In this document: piece after piece, positions 43,369 to 53,273 of the stretch
How positions within the stretch are numbered: the stretch's first letter is position 1
Layout: every line of letters begins with the position of its first letter
Assembly: GCF_031569985.1 (NCBI RefSeq)
Contig: NZ_JAMQKA010000002.1
Coordinates: forward strand, 224,164 to 288,163
Source of the DNA: JAMQKA01 sp031569985
GTDB lineage: Bacteria > Bacteroidota > Rhodothermia > Balneolales > Balneolaceae
Length of the DNA stretch: 64,000 nt
Direction of reading: 5' to 3'
Made by a program: the position numbers and the translations under genes
Notes under the pieces: model-generated
What the model was told of the DNA's origin: nothing
The model's database searches: none
What the model saw: only the letters and a program-made list of their open reading frames with translations

Positions 43369-44565
43369 ATGATGTTATCTGTAATTAGTAAACAATGGAA
43401 GCAGATTAAAAACAAGGTTGTTTTCGGTAGCTTATCTTCTCCAAAGATTGATAACGAAGAAGGGATAAAAAAATCAAAGCGATTACTATCAATTGATGCA
43501 CTTCGTGGCTTTGATATGTTGTTGATTTCAGGCGGAGCCTTATTTATAGGGTTAATGGAGGGCAAAACGGATTACGCGTGGGTGGATTGGATGGCAGGAC
43601 AGATGACTCATCCGGCCTGGAATGGCTTTACCTTCTACGATTTTATATTCCCCCTTTTCCTGTTTATCGCCGGGGTTGCCCTACCCTTTTCGATAAACAA
43701 AGGACTTTCCATAGGGATGGATAAGAAGTTGTTATACCGGAAGGGTTTCCGAAGGATGTTGATTTTAATCGGCCTTGGAATCTTATATAAAAATGCACCC
43801 GTTCCAATATTTGAACCATCACAAATACGTTTTGTGAGTGTGTTGGGTCGTATTGGAATCGCTGCTTTTATAACAACGATATTATACCTCAATTTTTCGT
43901 GGAAGGAACGGATATACTGGATTACGGGCATCCTGATTTTATACTATGCGGCACTTTTTCTTATCCCGGTTCCAGGCTATGGAGCAGGGGATCTTTCGTT
44001 TGAAGGGAATTTGGTAGGATGGATAGACCGGCAGTTGTTACCGGGACGTTTGTTACAAGGCACCTACGACGAGCTTGGATTATTGACGCAATTTCCCGCG
44101 CTTTGCTTAACAGTGATGGGCTCGCTGGCCGGAGATTTGTTGCGATCCAACCGGAATGAGAATAACAAACTCTTGCTCCTTTTTGGGGGCGGTGTTTTCT
44201 GTATCATAATCGCCCTGATATGGAGTGCGCATTTCCCGATTAATAAACACCTGTGGAGTAGTTCCTATATATTGCTGACTGGTGGAATGGCTTATTTGTT
44301 TCTGTTTATATTCTATGGCCTAATTGATGTTCTAAACTACAGGAAATGGGCATTTTTTTTCCAGGTTATTGGACTGAATTCTTTAGCAATCTACCTTGGA
44401 TATCGGTTTATCAATTTTGAATATACTTCTGATCTCCTGTTTTCGGGAATCTATTCTTTAGCTCCCGTGACTTGGCATGAGGTGTTTGAAGCGTTTGGTG
44501 CAATGATATTGGTTTGGTTGGTCTTGTACTTCCTTTACAGAAATAAAATCTTTGTTAAAGTATAG
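43369..44565 (+). CDS. NagX-like membrane protein (heparan-alpha-glucosaminide N-acetyltransferase family)
   Basis: 398 residues with about ten to eleven membrane helices. It begins RLLSIDALRGFDMLLISGGA and later has WNGFTFYDFIFPLFLFIAGV and ALPFSINKG, which identify the DUF1624/DUF5009 (HGSNAT-like, NagX) family. Family members are proposed to transfer acyl groups onto amino sugars at the membrane, and nagX genes cluster with GlcNAc use in several bacteria. This supports amino-sugar metabolism for the locus. The catalytic role is not proven for NagX. Follows the TIM-barrel gene by about 95 bp. Confidence 0.85.
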   Translation: MMLSVISKQWKQIKNKVVFGSLSSPKIDNEEGIKKSKRLLSIDALRGFDMLLISGGALFIGLMEGKTDYAWVDWMAGQMTHPAWNGFTFYDFIFPLFLFIAGVALPFSINKGLSIGMDKKLLYRKGFRRMLILIGLGILYKNAPVPIFEPSQIRFVSVLGRIGIAAFITTILYLNFSWKERIYWITGILILYYAALFLIPVPGYGAGDLSFEGNLVGWIDRQLLPGRLLQGTYDELGLLTQFPALCLTVMGSLAGDLLRSNRNENNKLLLLFGGGVFCIIIALIWSAHFPINKHLWSSSYILLTGGMAYLFLFIFYGLIDVLNYRKWAFFFQVIGLNSLAIYLGYRFINFEYTSDLLFSGIYSLAPVTWHEVFEAFGAMILVWLVLYFLYRNKIFVKV

Positions 44566-44686
44566 TTACTGAATATTAATGGCATGTAATCCTTGCGTTA
44601 TACTACCAAATGAATACGGGTACTTACAGGTAAACCCGGTACGTATTACCTTGGTTTAGCAAGTTTTTTTCCTGATTTTTCTGGCG

Positions 44687-46285
44687 TTAATTTTCTGTAC
44701 CGTTATTGTTTTCCATTATCAGGAATGGAGGTCCTTCGTCTCTTTCTGTTTGGAAGGTTGATCCCCGGTTGAATAGTCCACGGGCAAAGTTGCCCAAGAT
44801 GATATCCGGATATTGGTCGTTGTTCCAGTCCAGAATGTCCAACGTTATCCAGCGTCCGTTCTTGGTTGCCGGGTGGTGGATCGGAGTAAATTTAAGTTTG
44901 CCGTTATTTTTAAAGATCACAAAACCCTCTTCCGGCTTATTTTCGAAATCGGCGTAAAAGGAAATGGCGGCGATATCCAATTTTCCGTCGCGGTTAAAAT
45001 CTGATGTCTTGGCATCATAGGCACCGTGCAAGGGGTAAAACCACTTCTGACTGAAACGGTTTTGCCCATCGTTAATATAAATGTAAACTCCATGATAGGG
45101 CTTGAAAACAGGAGAATAGTCGGCATTGTCGCCGCTGGTATATAAAATATCAAGGTTACCATCTCCATTTAAATCTACCATCTGAAATGAACTCGATCCA
45201 TAGGTAATCGGGAACTGTAACAGCTTTTTCTTCTTGAATTCTCCGTCATTCTGGTTGGTGAAAAGATAGATGGTCTGGTCTGCCTGCGTACAAAGTGCGG
45301 TTACATCCGTTAATCCATTGCCATTGAAATCGACAAGCTGCGTTTCAATACATCCAGGTGTTTCTATTAGGATGTTTTTGGAGCTGGAATATTGCTCGTT
45401 TTCCTTTTTTTTCAACCAGAAGAGCGATCCCGTTCTATGGCCAAACTCGCTTATCAACAGATCTTTTTTACCATCTTGGTCAAGGTCTGCAAGCCGGCTT
45501 TCAACCGGCCGCACCAGGCTGTCCACGATCGTTGTGGATGATAAGTATTCATAAGAAGTAGGATCAAATCGGAGATTTTTCACTGATCCCGCGGGATCAT
45601 TCGAAGGTAGCAAATGGCCTATGTAGGTTATCAGCAGCTCTTCTCTATCTGTTTTATCCATGTGCCGAATGTCTGAAATGGGACTGGCTGCATTGATCTC
45701 GTTGATGAGCTTCAGATCATGATCATAAATTGAAAGTTTTTTCAAGTTGGCATCACCCACGTAAAACCGCTTATGGAGCGGATCAAATCTGGCGACAGTA
45801 ACCAGTGGCGATTCCGCACAGGCGGAGTTAGAGAACCTAGCCGCAAATGAAAAGGACCCGGTAACTATGTTATTTTCCTTCGGGGATCGATGTAGTTCTT
45901 TAGGGGCTTCCTCCGCGTAATAGTTCAATATTTCCTGCCATTCAATAGTGGTTAAGCGGGGGCTATCCGGGTAATAGTTTGGTGGAAGATAAGTATCGTT
46001 TTCGGTGGGATAGGTTGTGAATTTATGCCTGAATATTCCCAGATGCGGCGCCATAGCCGGTAATACAGATTCGGCCCATTGTTCTTTGGGTAGCAACGAG
46101 GGATCGGGAAATGTATGGCAGCTGGAACAATGGGTAACAGCCAGTTGTCGTCCTTTCGTAACTTCGGTGTCTGTGAATTGTTGAACTATAGAAGATGATT
46201 GGCCAAAAAAGTACAGGGACAGGCCAATCAGCATAAACGCTAATAAGATTAAAAGTAAGGTCCTGATTCTACTGGTAAATCTCAT
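44687..46285 (-). CDS. Membrane-anchored c-type cytochrome with VCBS repeats
   Basis: 532 residues. An N-terminal signal/anchor helix (about 8-28) is followed by a single haem c site THCSSCH (Cys53, Cys56, His57) with the distal methionine candidate in VLPAMAPHLG near 75. The rest is a VCBS/FG-GAP beta-propeller (VDLNGDGNLDILYTSGDN, DFNRDGKLDIAAISFY, DWNNDQYPDIILGNFARG). It is predicted to be periplasmic. A haem next to Tat-exported sugar oxidoreductases could accept their electrons, as cytochromes do in 3-keto-lactose systems; this is inference. It is divergent from the 46414 gene. Confidence 0.85.
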   Translation of the reverse strand: MRFTSRIRTLLLILLAFMLIGLSLYFFGQSSSIVQQFTDTEVTKGRQLAVTHCSSCHTFPDPSLLPKEQWAESVLPAMAPHLGIFRHKFTTYPTENDTYLPPNYYPDSPRLTTIEWQEILNYYAEEAPKELHRSPKENNIVTGSFSFAARFSNSACAESPLVTVARFDPLHKRFYVGDANLKKLSIYDHDLKLINEINAASPISDIRHMDKTDREELLITYIGHLLPSNDPAGSVKNLRFDPTSYEYLSSTTIVDSLVRPVESRLADLDQDGKKDLLISEFGHRTGSLFWLKKKENEQYSSSKNILIETPGCIETQLVDFNGNGLTDVTALCTQADQTIYLFTNQNDGEFKKKKLLQFPITYGSSSFQMVDLNGDGNLDILYTSGDNADYSPVFKPYHGVYIYINDGQNRFSQKWFYPLHGAYDAKTSDFNRDGKLDIAAISFYADFENKPEEGFVIFKNNGKLKFTPIHHPATKNGRWITLDILDWNNDQYPDIILGNFARGLFNRGSTFQTERDEGPPFLIMENNNGTEN

Positions 46286-46413
46286 GATGCTCCGGTCCTG
46301 TATAACGCTGGTAATAACACGACTGACAGTATAAATAATTTTTATCTAAAAGATATTTTAGTTAATTAAGCATGGGGAAATATCTGTTAATATTGAATAA
46401 AGAGATGGTGATT

Positions 46414-47289
46414 ATGATAAAAAATATAATTATTGGGATAGGATTATGTCTTGCAGCAATAAGCTACAACTCAACCTTGGAAACCGCCAACGCACAGGGA
46501 AATCAGCAGTTTACAGAGCCCGGTGTGGTTTCCTACACATTCCGGCATCAGTTTGAAGAAGATGTGCCAGGAACACTTGATCTCATCAAAGGGATGGGAA
46601 TTAGAAATATCGAATTCTCCAGCCTTTTTGGGACCAACGCAGATGAACTTAGGTCAATGATTGACGAAAGAGAACTGATTTGCACTTCGTTCGGAGTGGG
46701 CTATAATGATCTTGTGAACAATACCGAGGAGGTTATTGAAAATGCTCGTACGTTGGGGGCAAAATATATTCGCGTAGCGTGGATCCCACACGATGACTCT
46801 TTTTCAATTGAAGACACCAAAAGAGCAGCCTCCGACTTTAACCGTGCTGGCCAAAAGATTAGTGAGGCAGGACTTTATTTCGCCTATCACAATCACGGTT
46901 ATGAATTCCGTCCCTATAAGGACGGCACGCTGTTCGATTATCTTGTTGAGAATACTGATCCGGAGTATGTCAGTTTTGAGATTGACCTGCTTTGGGTTGC
47001 CCATCCTGGTGCTGATCCCGTGAAACTTCTGAAGCAATATCCGGATCGGTTTAGGCTGATGCACCTAAAAGACCTAAAAAAGGGCGCAAAAAGTGATTTT
47101 TCGGGAAGTGCGCCCGAAGAGTATGATGTTCGCTTGGGTACCGGTCAAATCGATTTTACCGCAGTAATGGATGCTGCAAAGGATACGAACATTGAGTACT
47201 ACTATATTGAAGACGAAAGTTCAGATGTCATTGAAAGAGTACCCAAAAGTATTGTCTACATAAATGAGGTTATATCGAGCATCGAATAA
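46414..47289 (+). CDS. Secreted sugar phosphate isomerase/epimerase-like TIM-barrel protein
   Basis: About 291 residues from the ATG at 46414; ATGs at 46405 and 46372 are also in frame. Signal peptide (IIIGIGLCLAAISYNSTLET) ends near ANA|QGN, so it is exported by Sec. The mature domain is an Xylose-isomerase-like TIM barrel: VVSYTFRHQFEEDVPGTLDL, AKYIRVAWIPHDDSF, YFAYHNHGYEFRP (metal His), SFEIDLLWVAHPGADPVKLL and YYIEDE. The motif set is that of periplasmic 3-keto-glycoside-cleaving or inosose isomerase-like proteins in Bacteroidota. It is the second such barrel in the locus. Confidence 0.88.
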   Translation: MIKNIIIGIGLCLAAISYNSTLETANAQGNQQFTEPGVVSYTFRHQFEEDVPGTLDLIKGMGIRNIEFSSLFGTNADELRSMIDERELICTSFGVGYNDLVNNTEEVIENARTLGAKYIRVAWIPHDDSFSIEDTKRAASDFNRAGQKISEAGLYFAYHNHGYEFRPYKDGTLFDYLVENTDPEYVSFEIDLLWVAHPGADPVKLLKQYPDRFRLMHLKDLKKGAKSDFSGSAPEEYDVRLGTGQIDFTAVMDAAKDTNIEYYYIEDESSDVIERVPKSIVYINEVISSIE

Positions 47290-47524
47290 ATATAACCTAG
47301 GGTGCAATTTGAGATCTTCCTCACCGGTTTGGATTGATGGAGTTCCCCTAAATGCCAATCTGTTATAATGGTTTTTGCTCGGGATGGTGTTAGGGTTCCC
47401 AAGTCTATATATCGTAACGCATTTTGCAAATAATAGTTGGAATAAGCATGGTTGGCGTTTTGCTAGAGACAAAGTTATGCCTCTCAGCGATTAATCATTC
47501 ATGTTCGGATAAAGTATATAAAAT

Positions 47525-49021
47525 ATGCAACAACTTGATTGGATTGTAATATTCTTATTCTTCCTGGTAATGGTGATAATCGGATTTTGGTCATTTCGGG
47601 AAGTAGACGATTCTGGAGATTTTTTTGTAGCAGGCGGCAAACTGCCTTGGTGGCTATCAGGTATATCTCACCACATTTCAGGCTACAGCGGGGCTGTTTT
47701 CGTCGCCTATGCCGGTCTGGCATACACACATGGTTTTACTATTTATATCTGGTGGGCATTTACAATCGCTATCGGAATATTTGTTGGATCTGTTTTTATT
47801 GCACCGCGCTGGTCACGTTTGAGAGCCAAATTGAATATTGAATCTCCCACGGAATATTTAAAAACGAGATATAATCTACAAACCCAGCAGTTAATGGCGT
47901 GGTCGGGAGTGCTACTCAAGCTGTTTGATGTGGGAGCAAAATGGGCGGCGATCGCGGTACTGTTAAACGTTTTTACAGGTACCTCCCTAGTTGTGGGAAT
48001 TCTGTTGGCCGGTGGGATTTCCCTGATTTATATTACAGTAGGTGGACTGTGGGCCGATGTTTGGACCGATTTGGCCCAGTTTGTAGTACAGATTGTGGCC
48101 GGTTTGGCCATGTTTTTCATTGTCCTCGACATACTGGGGGGAGCCAGCTCTCTCTTTACTATATGGGATCAGCTTCCGGAAGCCAACGGGCAGCTGTTTA
48201 ATGATCCATATACCCCTGGTTTTGCTCTAGCTTTTCTCTTCATCAATCTGCTAAGTTATAATGGTGGAACCTGGAATCTAGCGACCCGCTATATATCTTC
48301 GCCCTCAGGTTCTGATGCCCGGAAAGCTGCTCTTTTATCAGGCGTTTTATATCTGGTATGGCCCCTTATCCTATTTTTTCCGATGTGGGCGGCGCCTATA
48401 ATTCTGCCGAATCTGGAGGACCCCACGCAATCATATGCTCTAATAACGCAAGAACTGCTTCCGCCAGGAATGGTTGGACTAGTATTGGCTTCAATGTTTG
48501 CCAATACGATGTCAATGACATCATCAGATTCAAATACTATTTCTTCGGTTATCACGCGTGATATACTCCCAAATTTATCAGACCGGTTTAAAAATTTGAA
48601 AAAGAAAAAATCACTACAGGTAGCACGGTTGTCAACCTTTGCATTTACTGCTTTAACGTTGGTCATTGCGATTAATGCCGATTCATTTGGAGGTGTATTG
48701 GGATTAATAATAAGTTGGTTTGCGGCAATCGTAGGGCCAATATCTGTACCTATGATCCTGGGCCTGCTACCTGCTTTCCGTCATTGTAACTCCAGGACCG
48801 CAATTATATCAATTGTTGCAGGACTTCTGGCATTTGTAGTATCAAAATACGCCTTTGATTCTCCACAGGTGGTAGAAATTGCCTCCCCACTGTTTGTATC
48901 TTTCTTACTTTACGTAACAATGGGCTGGTTCAACCGAAATAATAAGGTTCCAGGTGAAGTGGACGAGCTACTGGATAAGCTGAAACTTGATAAACATGAA
49001 TTATTGGAAGAGACAACATAA
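47525..49021 (+). CDS. Sodium:solute symporter (SSS family)
   Basis: 498 residues with 13-14 hydrophobic helices. It starts WIVIFLFFLVMVIIGFWSFR, followed by FFVAGGKLPWWLSGISHHIS and GYSGAVFVAYAGLAY, the SSF signature region. Na+-site candidates lie in MTSSDSNTISSVITRDILPN. It would move a monosaccharide or amino sugar with Na+ across the inner membrane. It is followed 5 bp later by the N-acylglucosamine epimerase gene, pointing to an N-acetylated hexosamine or its keto derivative as cargo, but the substrate is unproven. Confidence 0.92.
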   Translation: MQQLDWIVIFLFFLVMVIIGFWSFREVDDSGDFFVAGGKLPWWLSGISHHISGYSGAVFVAYAGLAYTHGFTIYIWWAFTIAIGIFVGSVFIAPRWSRLRAKLNIESPTEYLKTRYNLQTQQLMAWSGVLLKLFDVGAKWAAIAVLLNVFTGTSLVVGILLAGGISLIYITVGGLWADVWTDLAQFVVQIVAGLAMFFIVLDILGGASSLFTIWDQLPEANGQLFNDPYTPGFALAFLFINLLSYNGGTWNLATRYISSPSGSDARKAALLSGVLYLVWPLILFFPMWAAPIILPNLEDPTQSYALITQELLPPGMVGLVLASMFANTMSMTSSDSNTISSVITRDILPNLSDRFKNLKKKKSLQVARLSTFAFTALTLVIAINADSFGGVLGLIISWFAAIVGPISVPMILGLLPAFRHCNSRTAIISIVAGLLAFVVSKYAFDSPQVVEIASPLFVSFLLYVTMGWFNRNNKVPGEVDELLDKLKLDKHELLEETT

Positions 49022-49026
49022 GTTAG

Positions 49027-50304
49027 GTGAGTGGAAGTTTGCTTGAATTTTATAGGGAGCATGTCCAAGAAGTAATACTGCCTTTTTGGAAAAAGGCAGT
49101 CGACAAAAAAAAGGGAGGGATTTATACGTGTTTTAACAATGAGGGGGATAAGCTTCTAAACACAAATAAGTATACCTGGTCTCAGGGTCGGTTTATTTGG
49201 TTATGGTCGGAAGTGGTCCGTATGATTGGTGAAGGAAAACTGGAAGGTGACCGTAAAAACTATCTGGCAAACCTCCATAAAAGTATTGATTTCGTGGAGG
49301 AGAATGTATTCTTGGAGAATGGTAACTGTGTGTACTTACTTGCGGAGGATGGTCAAAAGAAGAAAAGCAGTCACTCTGAAGTATATGATTCCAGTATTTA
49401 CGCCGATTGTTTTATTGCTCTTGGTCTGGCTAAATATGCCCACCTTACCCGAAATTCCGAGCGTTTTGCTAAAGTGGTTGAACTGTATACCCGAATTAGG
49501 GAACGCATAAAAAAGGGAACTTTTAAAACAGAGCCCTACCCCATTCCAGCTGGATATAAAGCGCACGCCATCCCTATGATCATGTTGAATCTGAGTCAGG
49601 AGATGGCCGAAACAGCGCAGGACTTGCAACACCCATTTGCTGATACCCTGTTACGTTACAGCCTGGAATATATGAAAGAAATAATGGAAGGATTTTGTGA
49701 TGAAAATGATAGGATTATCGAAATACTGCCAGAGGACCAATCGAAAGGAGTGGAGACGATATTAAATCGTCATTTGAACCCGGGACATGCGATCGAATCG
49801 ATGTGGTTTGTGCTCCATACGGCAGAGCGGGAGGGGGTTCCTAAATATACCCGGCAAGCTGTTAAGGCGATTGAATACGCTATTCGGATTGGGTGGGATA
49901 AGTATTATGGGGGACTACTTAGATTTTCTGATCTTGGTGGAGGTAAACCGCGAGGCCAAAAAGAAGGTCATGCTTACGAAAAGCTGATAACAGATTCCTG
50001 GGATATGAAGCTTTGGTGGCCTCATGCAGAAGCACTTTATGCTACCCTGCTTGCTTATGATATTACCGGAGACCAAGCAATTTTTGACCTCTATAAAAAG
50101 ATTGAGCGGTATGTATTTGATGTCTTTCCCAACCCCGACACTGAAATAGGCGAATGGATTCAGATTCGAGACCGAAAAGGCATTCCTATTGATGAAATTG
50201 CCGCACTGCCTGTCAAAGACCCGTTCCATATTTTACGATCTCTGCTGCTGATCATTGACCTGCTTGAGTCAAAACAGGAGTCAAATTCTGACATAGAACA
50301 CTAG
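49027..50304 (+). CDS. N-acylglucosamine 2-epimerase family protein
   Basis: 425 residues of the AGE (alpha/alpha)6-barrel family: FWKKAVDKKKGGIYTCFNNE, YTWSQGRFIWLWSEV, EVYDSSIYADCFIALGLAKY, NPGHAIESMWFVLHTAERE (catalytic His region) and KLWWPHAEALYATLLAYDIT (second His). It interconverts N-acetylglucosamine and N-acetylmannosamine, or a related sugar such as cellobiose/mannose. The GTG start at 49027 lies 5 bp after the symporter stop, so translation is coupled. It converges with nagA, whose stop is 7 bp away. Confidence 0.9.
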   Translation: MSGSLLEFYREHVQEVILPFWKKAVDKKKGGIYTCFNNEGDKLLNTNKYTWSQGRFIWLWSEVVRMIGEGKLEGDRKNYLANLHKSIDFVEENVFLENGNCVYLLAEDGQKKKSSHSEVYDSSIYADCFIALGLAKYAHLTRNSERFAKVVELYTRIRERIKKGTFKTEPYPIPAGYKAHAIPMIMLNLSQEMAETAQDLQHPFADTLLRYSLEYMKEIMEGFCDENDRIIEILPEDQSKGVETILNRHLNPGHAIESMWFVLHTAEREGVPKYTRQAVKAIEYAIRIGWDKYYGGLLRFSDLGGGKPRGQKEGHAYEKLITDSWDMKLWWPHAEALYATLLAYDITGDQAIFDLYKKIERYVFDVFPNPDTEIGEWIQIRDRKGIPIDEIAALPVKDPFHILRSLLLIIDLLESKQESNSDIEH

Positions 50305-50310
50305 GTTTTC

Positions 50311-51297
50311 CTATTTACTGGTGCAAATAAATTTGTGTTCCGTTTCATGATAAAAAATGAAATTTCCCTTCAGGGAAGAGGGATCCACACCGATAAGTTG
50401 TAGCGGATTATGAAATCCCAGTTTAAAGATCTCCTCCAGCGATAACATGTCAAGGGATAACAGGTAGTTCATGCATTCCAGAATAGATGAGGAGGAACCT
50501 ACAAGGTATCCAGTCTCAGGATTGTATAAGCGGCCTGAGGAATCAAGCACCACATCGTTGCCCAGTGTGTTATAGGTACCGGGTGGCATGCCGGCAATCG
50601 GGGACGCGTCGCTAACGACAATAGTATTAGCAATCCCCTTAGCTCTAATAACGGTTTTGATAATCGTATCCGGTAGGTGATGACCATCCGTAATAATCAT
50701 AGCTGTCAGTCTGTCATTGGCAAGACCTGCCCATATAGGGTTATGGTGTCGGTGTAGTTGTTTCGGCACCCCATTCCCGAGGTGGGTGAGAGCCCGGGCT
50801 CCAGCCTGAGACATCTTTTCCAGGTCTTCTGCGGTGGCCAAGTGATGCCCCAGGGAAACGGTTATACCAAGATTTTCGGTGGCATGGCGGCACAGTTCAG
50901 CGGCCCCTTCAACGTCAGCAGCCACGGTGATCAGTTTAATTGTGCCACCCGACCAGTTCTGCATCTGATCAAGCAGATCTATATTTGGGCGTCGGATCCA
51001 GTCGGCGTTATGGGCACCCCGTGCTCCCTCAGCTGCCGACAGGAAAGGCCCTTCTACATGAAAACCGAGTAATCTATCCTCAAGTCCATTACATTTTACA
51101 GCTTGTGACATCAGGCGCAGGTTGCGCTCAAAAACCTCAAGGGGAGAGGTAATGATCGTCGGTAAAAGGGCTGCTGTTCCATTATCAAGAAGGGCCCGGC
51201 AGGCAAAGGTGAAATCCTCTTCGGTGAGATTAGGACTTGAAAAGTCAACACCTTTGTAACCATTTACCTGCAAGTCAACAAAACCTGGAATGGTCAT
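50311..51297 (-). CDS. nagA: N-acetylglucosamine-6-phosphate deacetylase
   Basis: 328 residues, shorter than the usual ~380 because the N-terminal beta-strand part is absent; the start MTIPGFVDLQVNGYKGVDF falls at the metallo-hydrolase barrel's first strand. DLQVNG resembles the E. coli single-metal type. Key motifs present: GFHVEGPFLS (metal Glu), VSLGHHLAT, LTHLGNGVPKQLHRHHN, IITDGHHLP and VVSDASPIAGMPPG (catalytic Asp). It removes acetate from GlcNAc-6-P in the cytoplasm. No GlcNAc kinase lies in the window. Preceded on the same strand by a DUF1080 gene, 17 bp away. Confidence 0.9.
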   Translation of the reverse strand: MTIPGFVDLQVNGYKGVDFSSPNLTEEDFTFACRALLDNGTAALLPTIITSPLEVFERNLRLMSQAVKCNGLEDRLLGFHVEGPFLSAAEGARGAHNADWIRRPNIDLLDQMQNWSGGTIKLITVAADVEGAAELCRHATENLGITVSLGHHLATAEDLEKMSQAGARALTHLGNGVPKQLHRHHNPIWAGLANDRLTAMIITDGHHLPDTIIKTVIRAKGIANTIVVSDASPIAGMPPGTYNTLGNDVVLDSSGRLYNPETGYLVGSSSSILECMNYLLSLDMLSLEEIFKLGFHNPLQLIGVDPSSLKGNFIFYHETEHKFICTSK

Positions 51298-51314
51298 TAT
51301 CTAACGTATAGCCT

Positions 51315-52058
51315 TTATTCAATTTCTCTAATTCTGATATTTTTAAACATCAATTTCTTGCCTGCCTCTTCTTCATCATCAATGCTGTGCAGTTGCAACC
51401 CAATAAACCCAGATGTATGCAAAATATCAGAATAATTGGCAGTCTCAATACCATTGATATGAGCGATTATCGAATCATTTTTTGCCATCACTCTCATTGT
51501 ATTCCATTCATTTTGTTTAAAGGCATTTTGTGCTTTTTCTTTATTCTCCAGCGGTTGCAACCAGCCTCGACCACCTTCTTCGTATAGTCCCCCGGTCCAG
51601 GACCTATCTGAAGGATCAATTTCTATTTGGTATCCATACACTCGGCCGGCTGACCAATCTCTGGTACTGTGTTCCAGGCTCCCCGAAATATAGGCGGTGG
51701 TTGTATCCTTCTCATATGTGTTACTTCTTAATTGAACGCCGGAATTGAGATCAGGATTCACTTTAAAATCTAATTCCAGGACAAAATTATCATAGGTTTT
51801 TTCAGTGGCCAGAAATGTATTTGGTATTCCCATTTTTGTTTCTCCCACTATAGCACCATTTTCTACATAAAAATTACCTTCTCCACCCATTACTTCCCAT
51901 CCGTCCATATTTTGTCCATTAAATATAGCGTTCCAACCATTCTGTTGACTTTGGGAGTCGGTGGCTTTTTCATCAGATGCCTCACCACAGGACATCATCA
52001 AGAGACTAAAAGAAATGAATAGCAATCTTACCTGAGAATGAGTAGGAAATAAAATCAT
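51315..52058 (-). CDS. DUF1080 lipoprotein (3-keto-disaccharide hydrolase-like)
   Basis: 247 residues. The lipobox LLMMSCGEA gives a lipid-anchored protein. A single DUF1080 concanavalin-like domain follows: WNAIFNGQNMDGWEVMGGEG, VNPDLNSGVQLRSNT, VYGYQIEIDPSDRSWTGGLY and GRGWLQPL. Family members hydrolyse 3-keto-glycosides made by Gfo/Idh/MocA dehydrogenases. It is 17 bp upstream of nagA on the same strand, so likely co-transcribed, and 139 bp downstream of a cytoplasmic Gfo/Idh gene. Confidence 0.9.
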   Translation of the reverse strand: MILFPTHSQVRLLFISFSLLMMSCGEASDEKATDSQSQQNGWNAIFNGQNMDGWEVMGGEGNFYVENGAIVGETKMGIPNTFLATEKTYDNFVLELDFKVNPDLNSGVQLRSNTYEKDTTTAYISGSLEHSTRDWSAGRVYGYQIEIDPSDRSWTGGLYEEGGRGWLQPLENKEKAQNAFKQNEWNTMRVMAKNDSIIAHINGIETANYSDILHTSGFIGLQLHSIDDEEEAGKKLMFKNIRIREIE

Positions 52059-52196
52059 AACATTTAATATAAAATAGTGATTTTAGTGTGCTAAACTTTT
52101 TTAGTCCTTAAAAGCAAAAATTTTAAGGTAATGTTGTGCAATGGTTTATTCAAATTATCAATTGAGATATGCAAGATATATCAATGTTGGTAACAT

Positions 52197-53273
52197 CTAA
52201 TTACTTGAATTACAATATGGACTGTCCAGGATTTCATCAATATGAATTATTTGTTGCTCATCAGCGGCCTTGTAGAGGGCTTCAACAATGGCCAATGACC
52301 GAAGACTTTCAGCACCGGAAACTGTAGGTACTTTGTCGTGGAAGAAGGCTTCCAGGATCGCATCGTACTGTTTCTTGTGATGCTGAAACGTCATTCCCGC
52401 CAAGGGACTTGCTGCACCAGCGGATTCAGTCGAATCGCTCTCATCCGAAACCTCTGTTTGATCATCCAACATCGTATGAAGTCTGTCTCCTTTCAGCAGG
52501 AGTGTACCCTTAGTTCCATTAATCTCTATCTGACGATCCTGGGGCGGGTCAATAGAGGTTGATGCTTCAAAAACACCAATAGCACCGTTACGGAATTTCA
52601 GGCAAGCCACGGCGTTGTCTTCTGCTTCAATGTCGCCATGCGTAAAGGTTCCCTTGAAAGCAGCTATTGAATCAATTCTACCCATAACCCACTGCAGCAG
52701 ATCTACGGTGTGAATCGATTGGTTGATAACCACCCCTCCGCCATCAAGTTTATAAGTACCTCTCCAGGAGGAATCGCTGTAATATTCTTGTGAGCGGAAC
52801 CATTTTACAGATGCACTGGCCATCACAATCTTGCCTAATTTTTGTTGCTTAACCAGTTGCCTCATCCGGGTGACATCATCGATAAAGCGGCTTTGGTAGA
52901 TAACGGCAAGTTTTACGCCGTTTGTTTCGCAGGAATTGATCAGGGATTTTCCACGCTGAATGGAAACCTCGATAGGTTTCTCCACAATAACATGCTTGCC
53001 CGCTTTGGCCGCTGCCCGGGCATAATCAAGATGGGTTCCTGTAGGGGTGCAGATGGCAACAACGTCAAGAGCGGTATCAGCTAAAAAATCATCATAGGAG
53101 GTAAAAGCAGTAATATCATATTCCTTGGCAAAAGCCCGAATTGTTTGCCGGGTTCTGCTGTAGGCCGATACCAATTTCCCCCGTTTTGTTCGTTTGATTG
53201 CTTCGGCGTGGGTGTTAGAGATATTCCCACATCCAACTATTCCTATCCCATACTCTGGTTGATCTGATCCCAT
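52197..53273 (-). CDS. Gfo/Idh/MocA-family oxidoreductase (cytoplasmic)
   Basis: 358 residues. The Rossmann motif GIVGCGNISNTHAEAI begins near residue 10; HVIVEKPIEVSIQRGKSLIN near 90 supplies the catalytic Lys of the EKP motif; DGGGVVINQSIHTVDLLQWV is the family His/Asp region. Unlike the three plus-strand copies, it has no Tat signal. It would oxidise or reduce a sugar with bound or free NAD(P). ATG at 53273 (a GTG 9 bp upstream is in frame). First gene of the minus-strand Gfo/Idh-DUF1080-nagA set. Confidence 0.9.
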   Translation of the reverse strand: MGSDQPEYGIGIVGCGNISNTHAEAIKRTKRGKLVSAYSRTRQTIRAFAKEYDITAFTSYDDFLADTALDVVAICTPTGTHLDYARAAAKAGKHVIVEKPIEVSIQRGKSLINSCETNGVKLAVIYQSRFIDDVTRMRQLVKQQKLGKIVMASASVKWFRSQEYYSDSSWRGTYKLDGGGVVINQSIHTVDLLQWVMGRIDSIAAFKGTFTHGDIEAEDNAVACLKFRNGAIGVFEASTSIDPPQDRQIEINGTKGTLLLKGDRLHTMLDDQTEVSDESDSTESAGAASPLAGMTFQHHKKQYDAILEAFFHDKVPTVSGAESLRSLAIVEALYKAADEQQIIHIDEILDSPYCNSSN

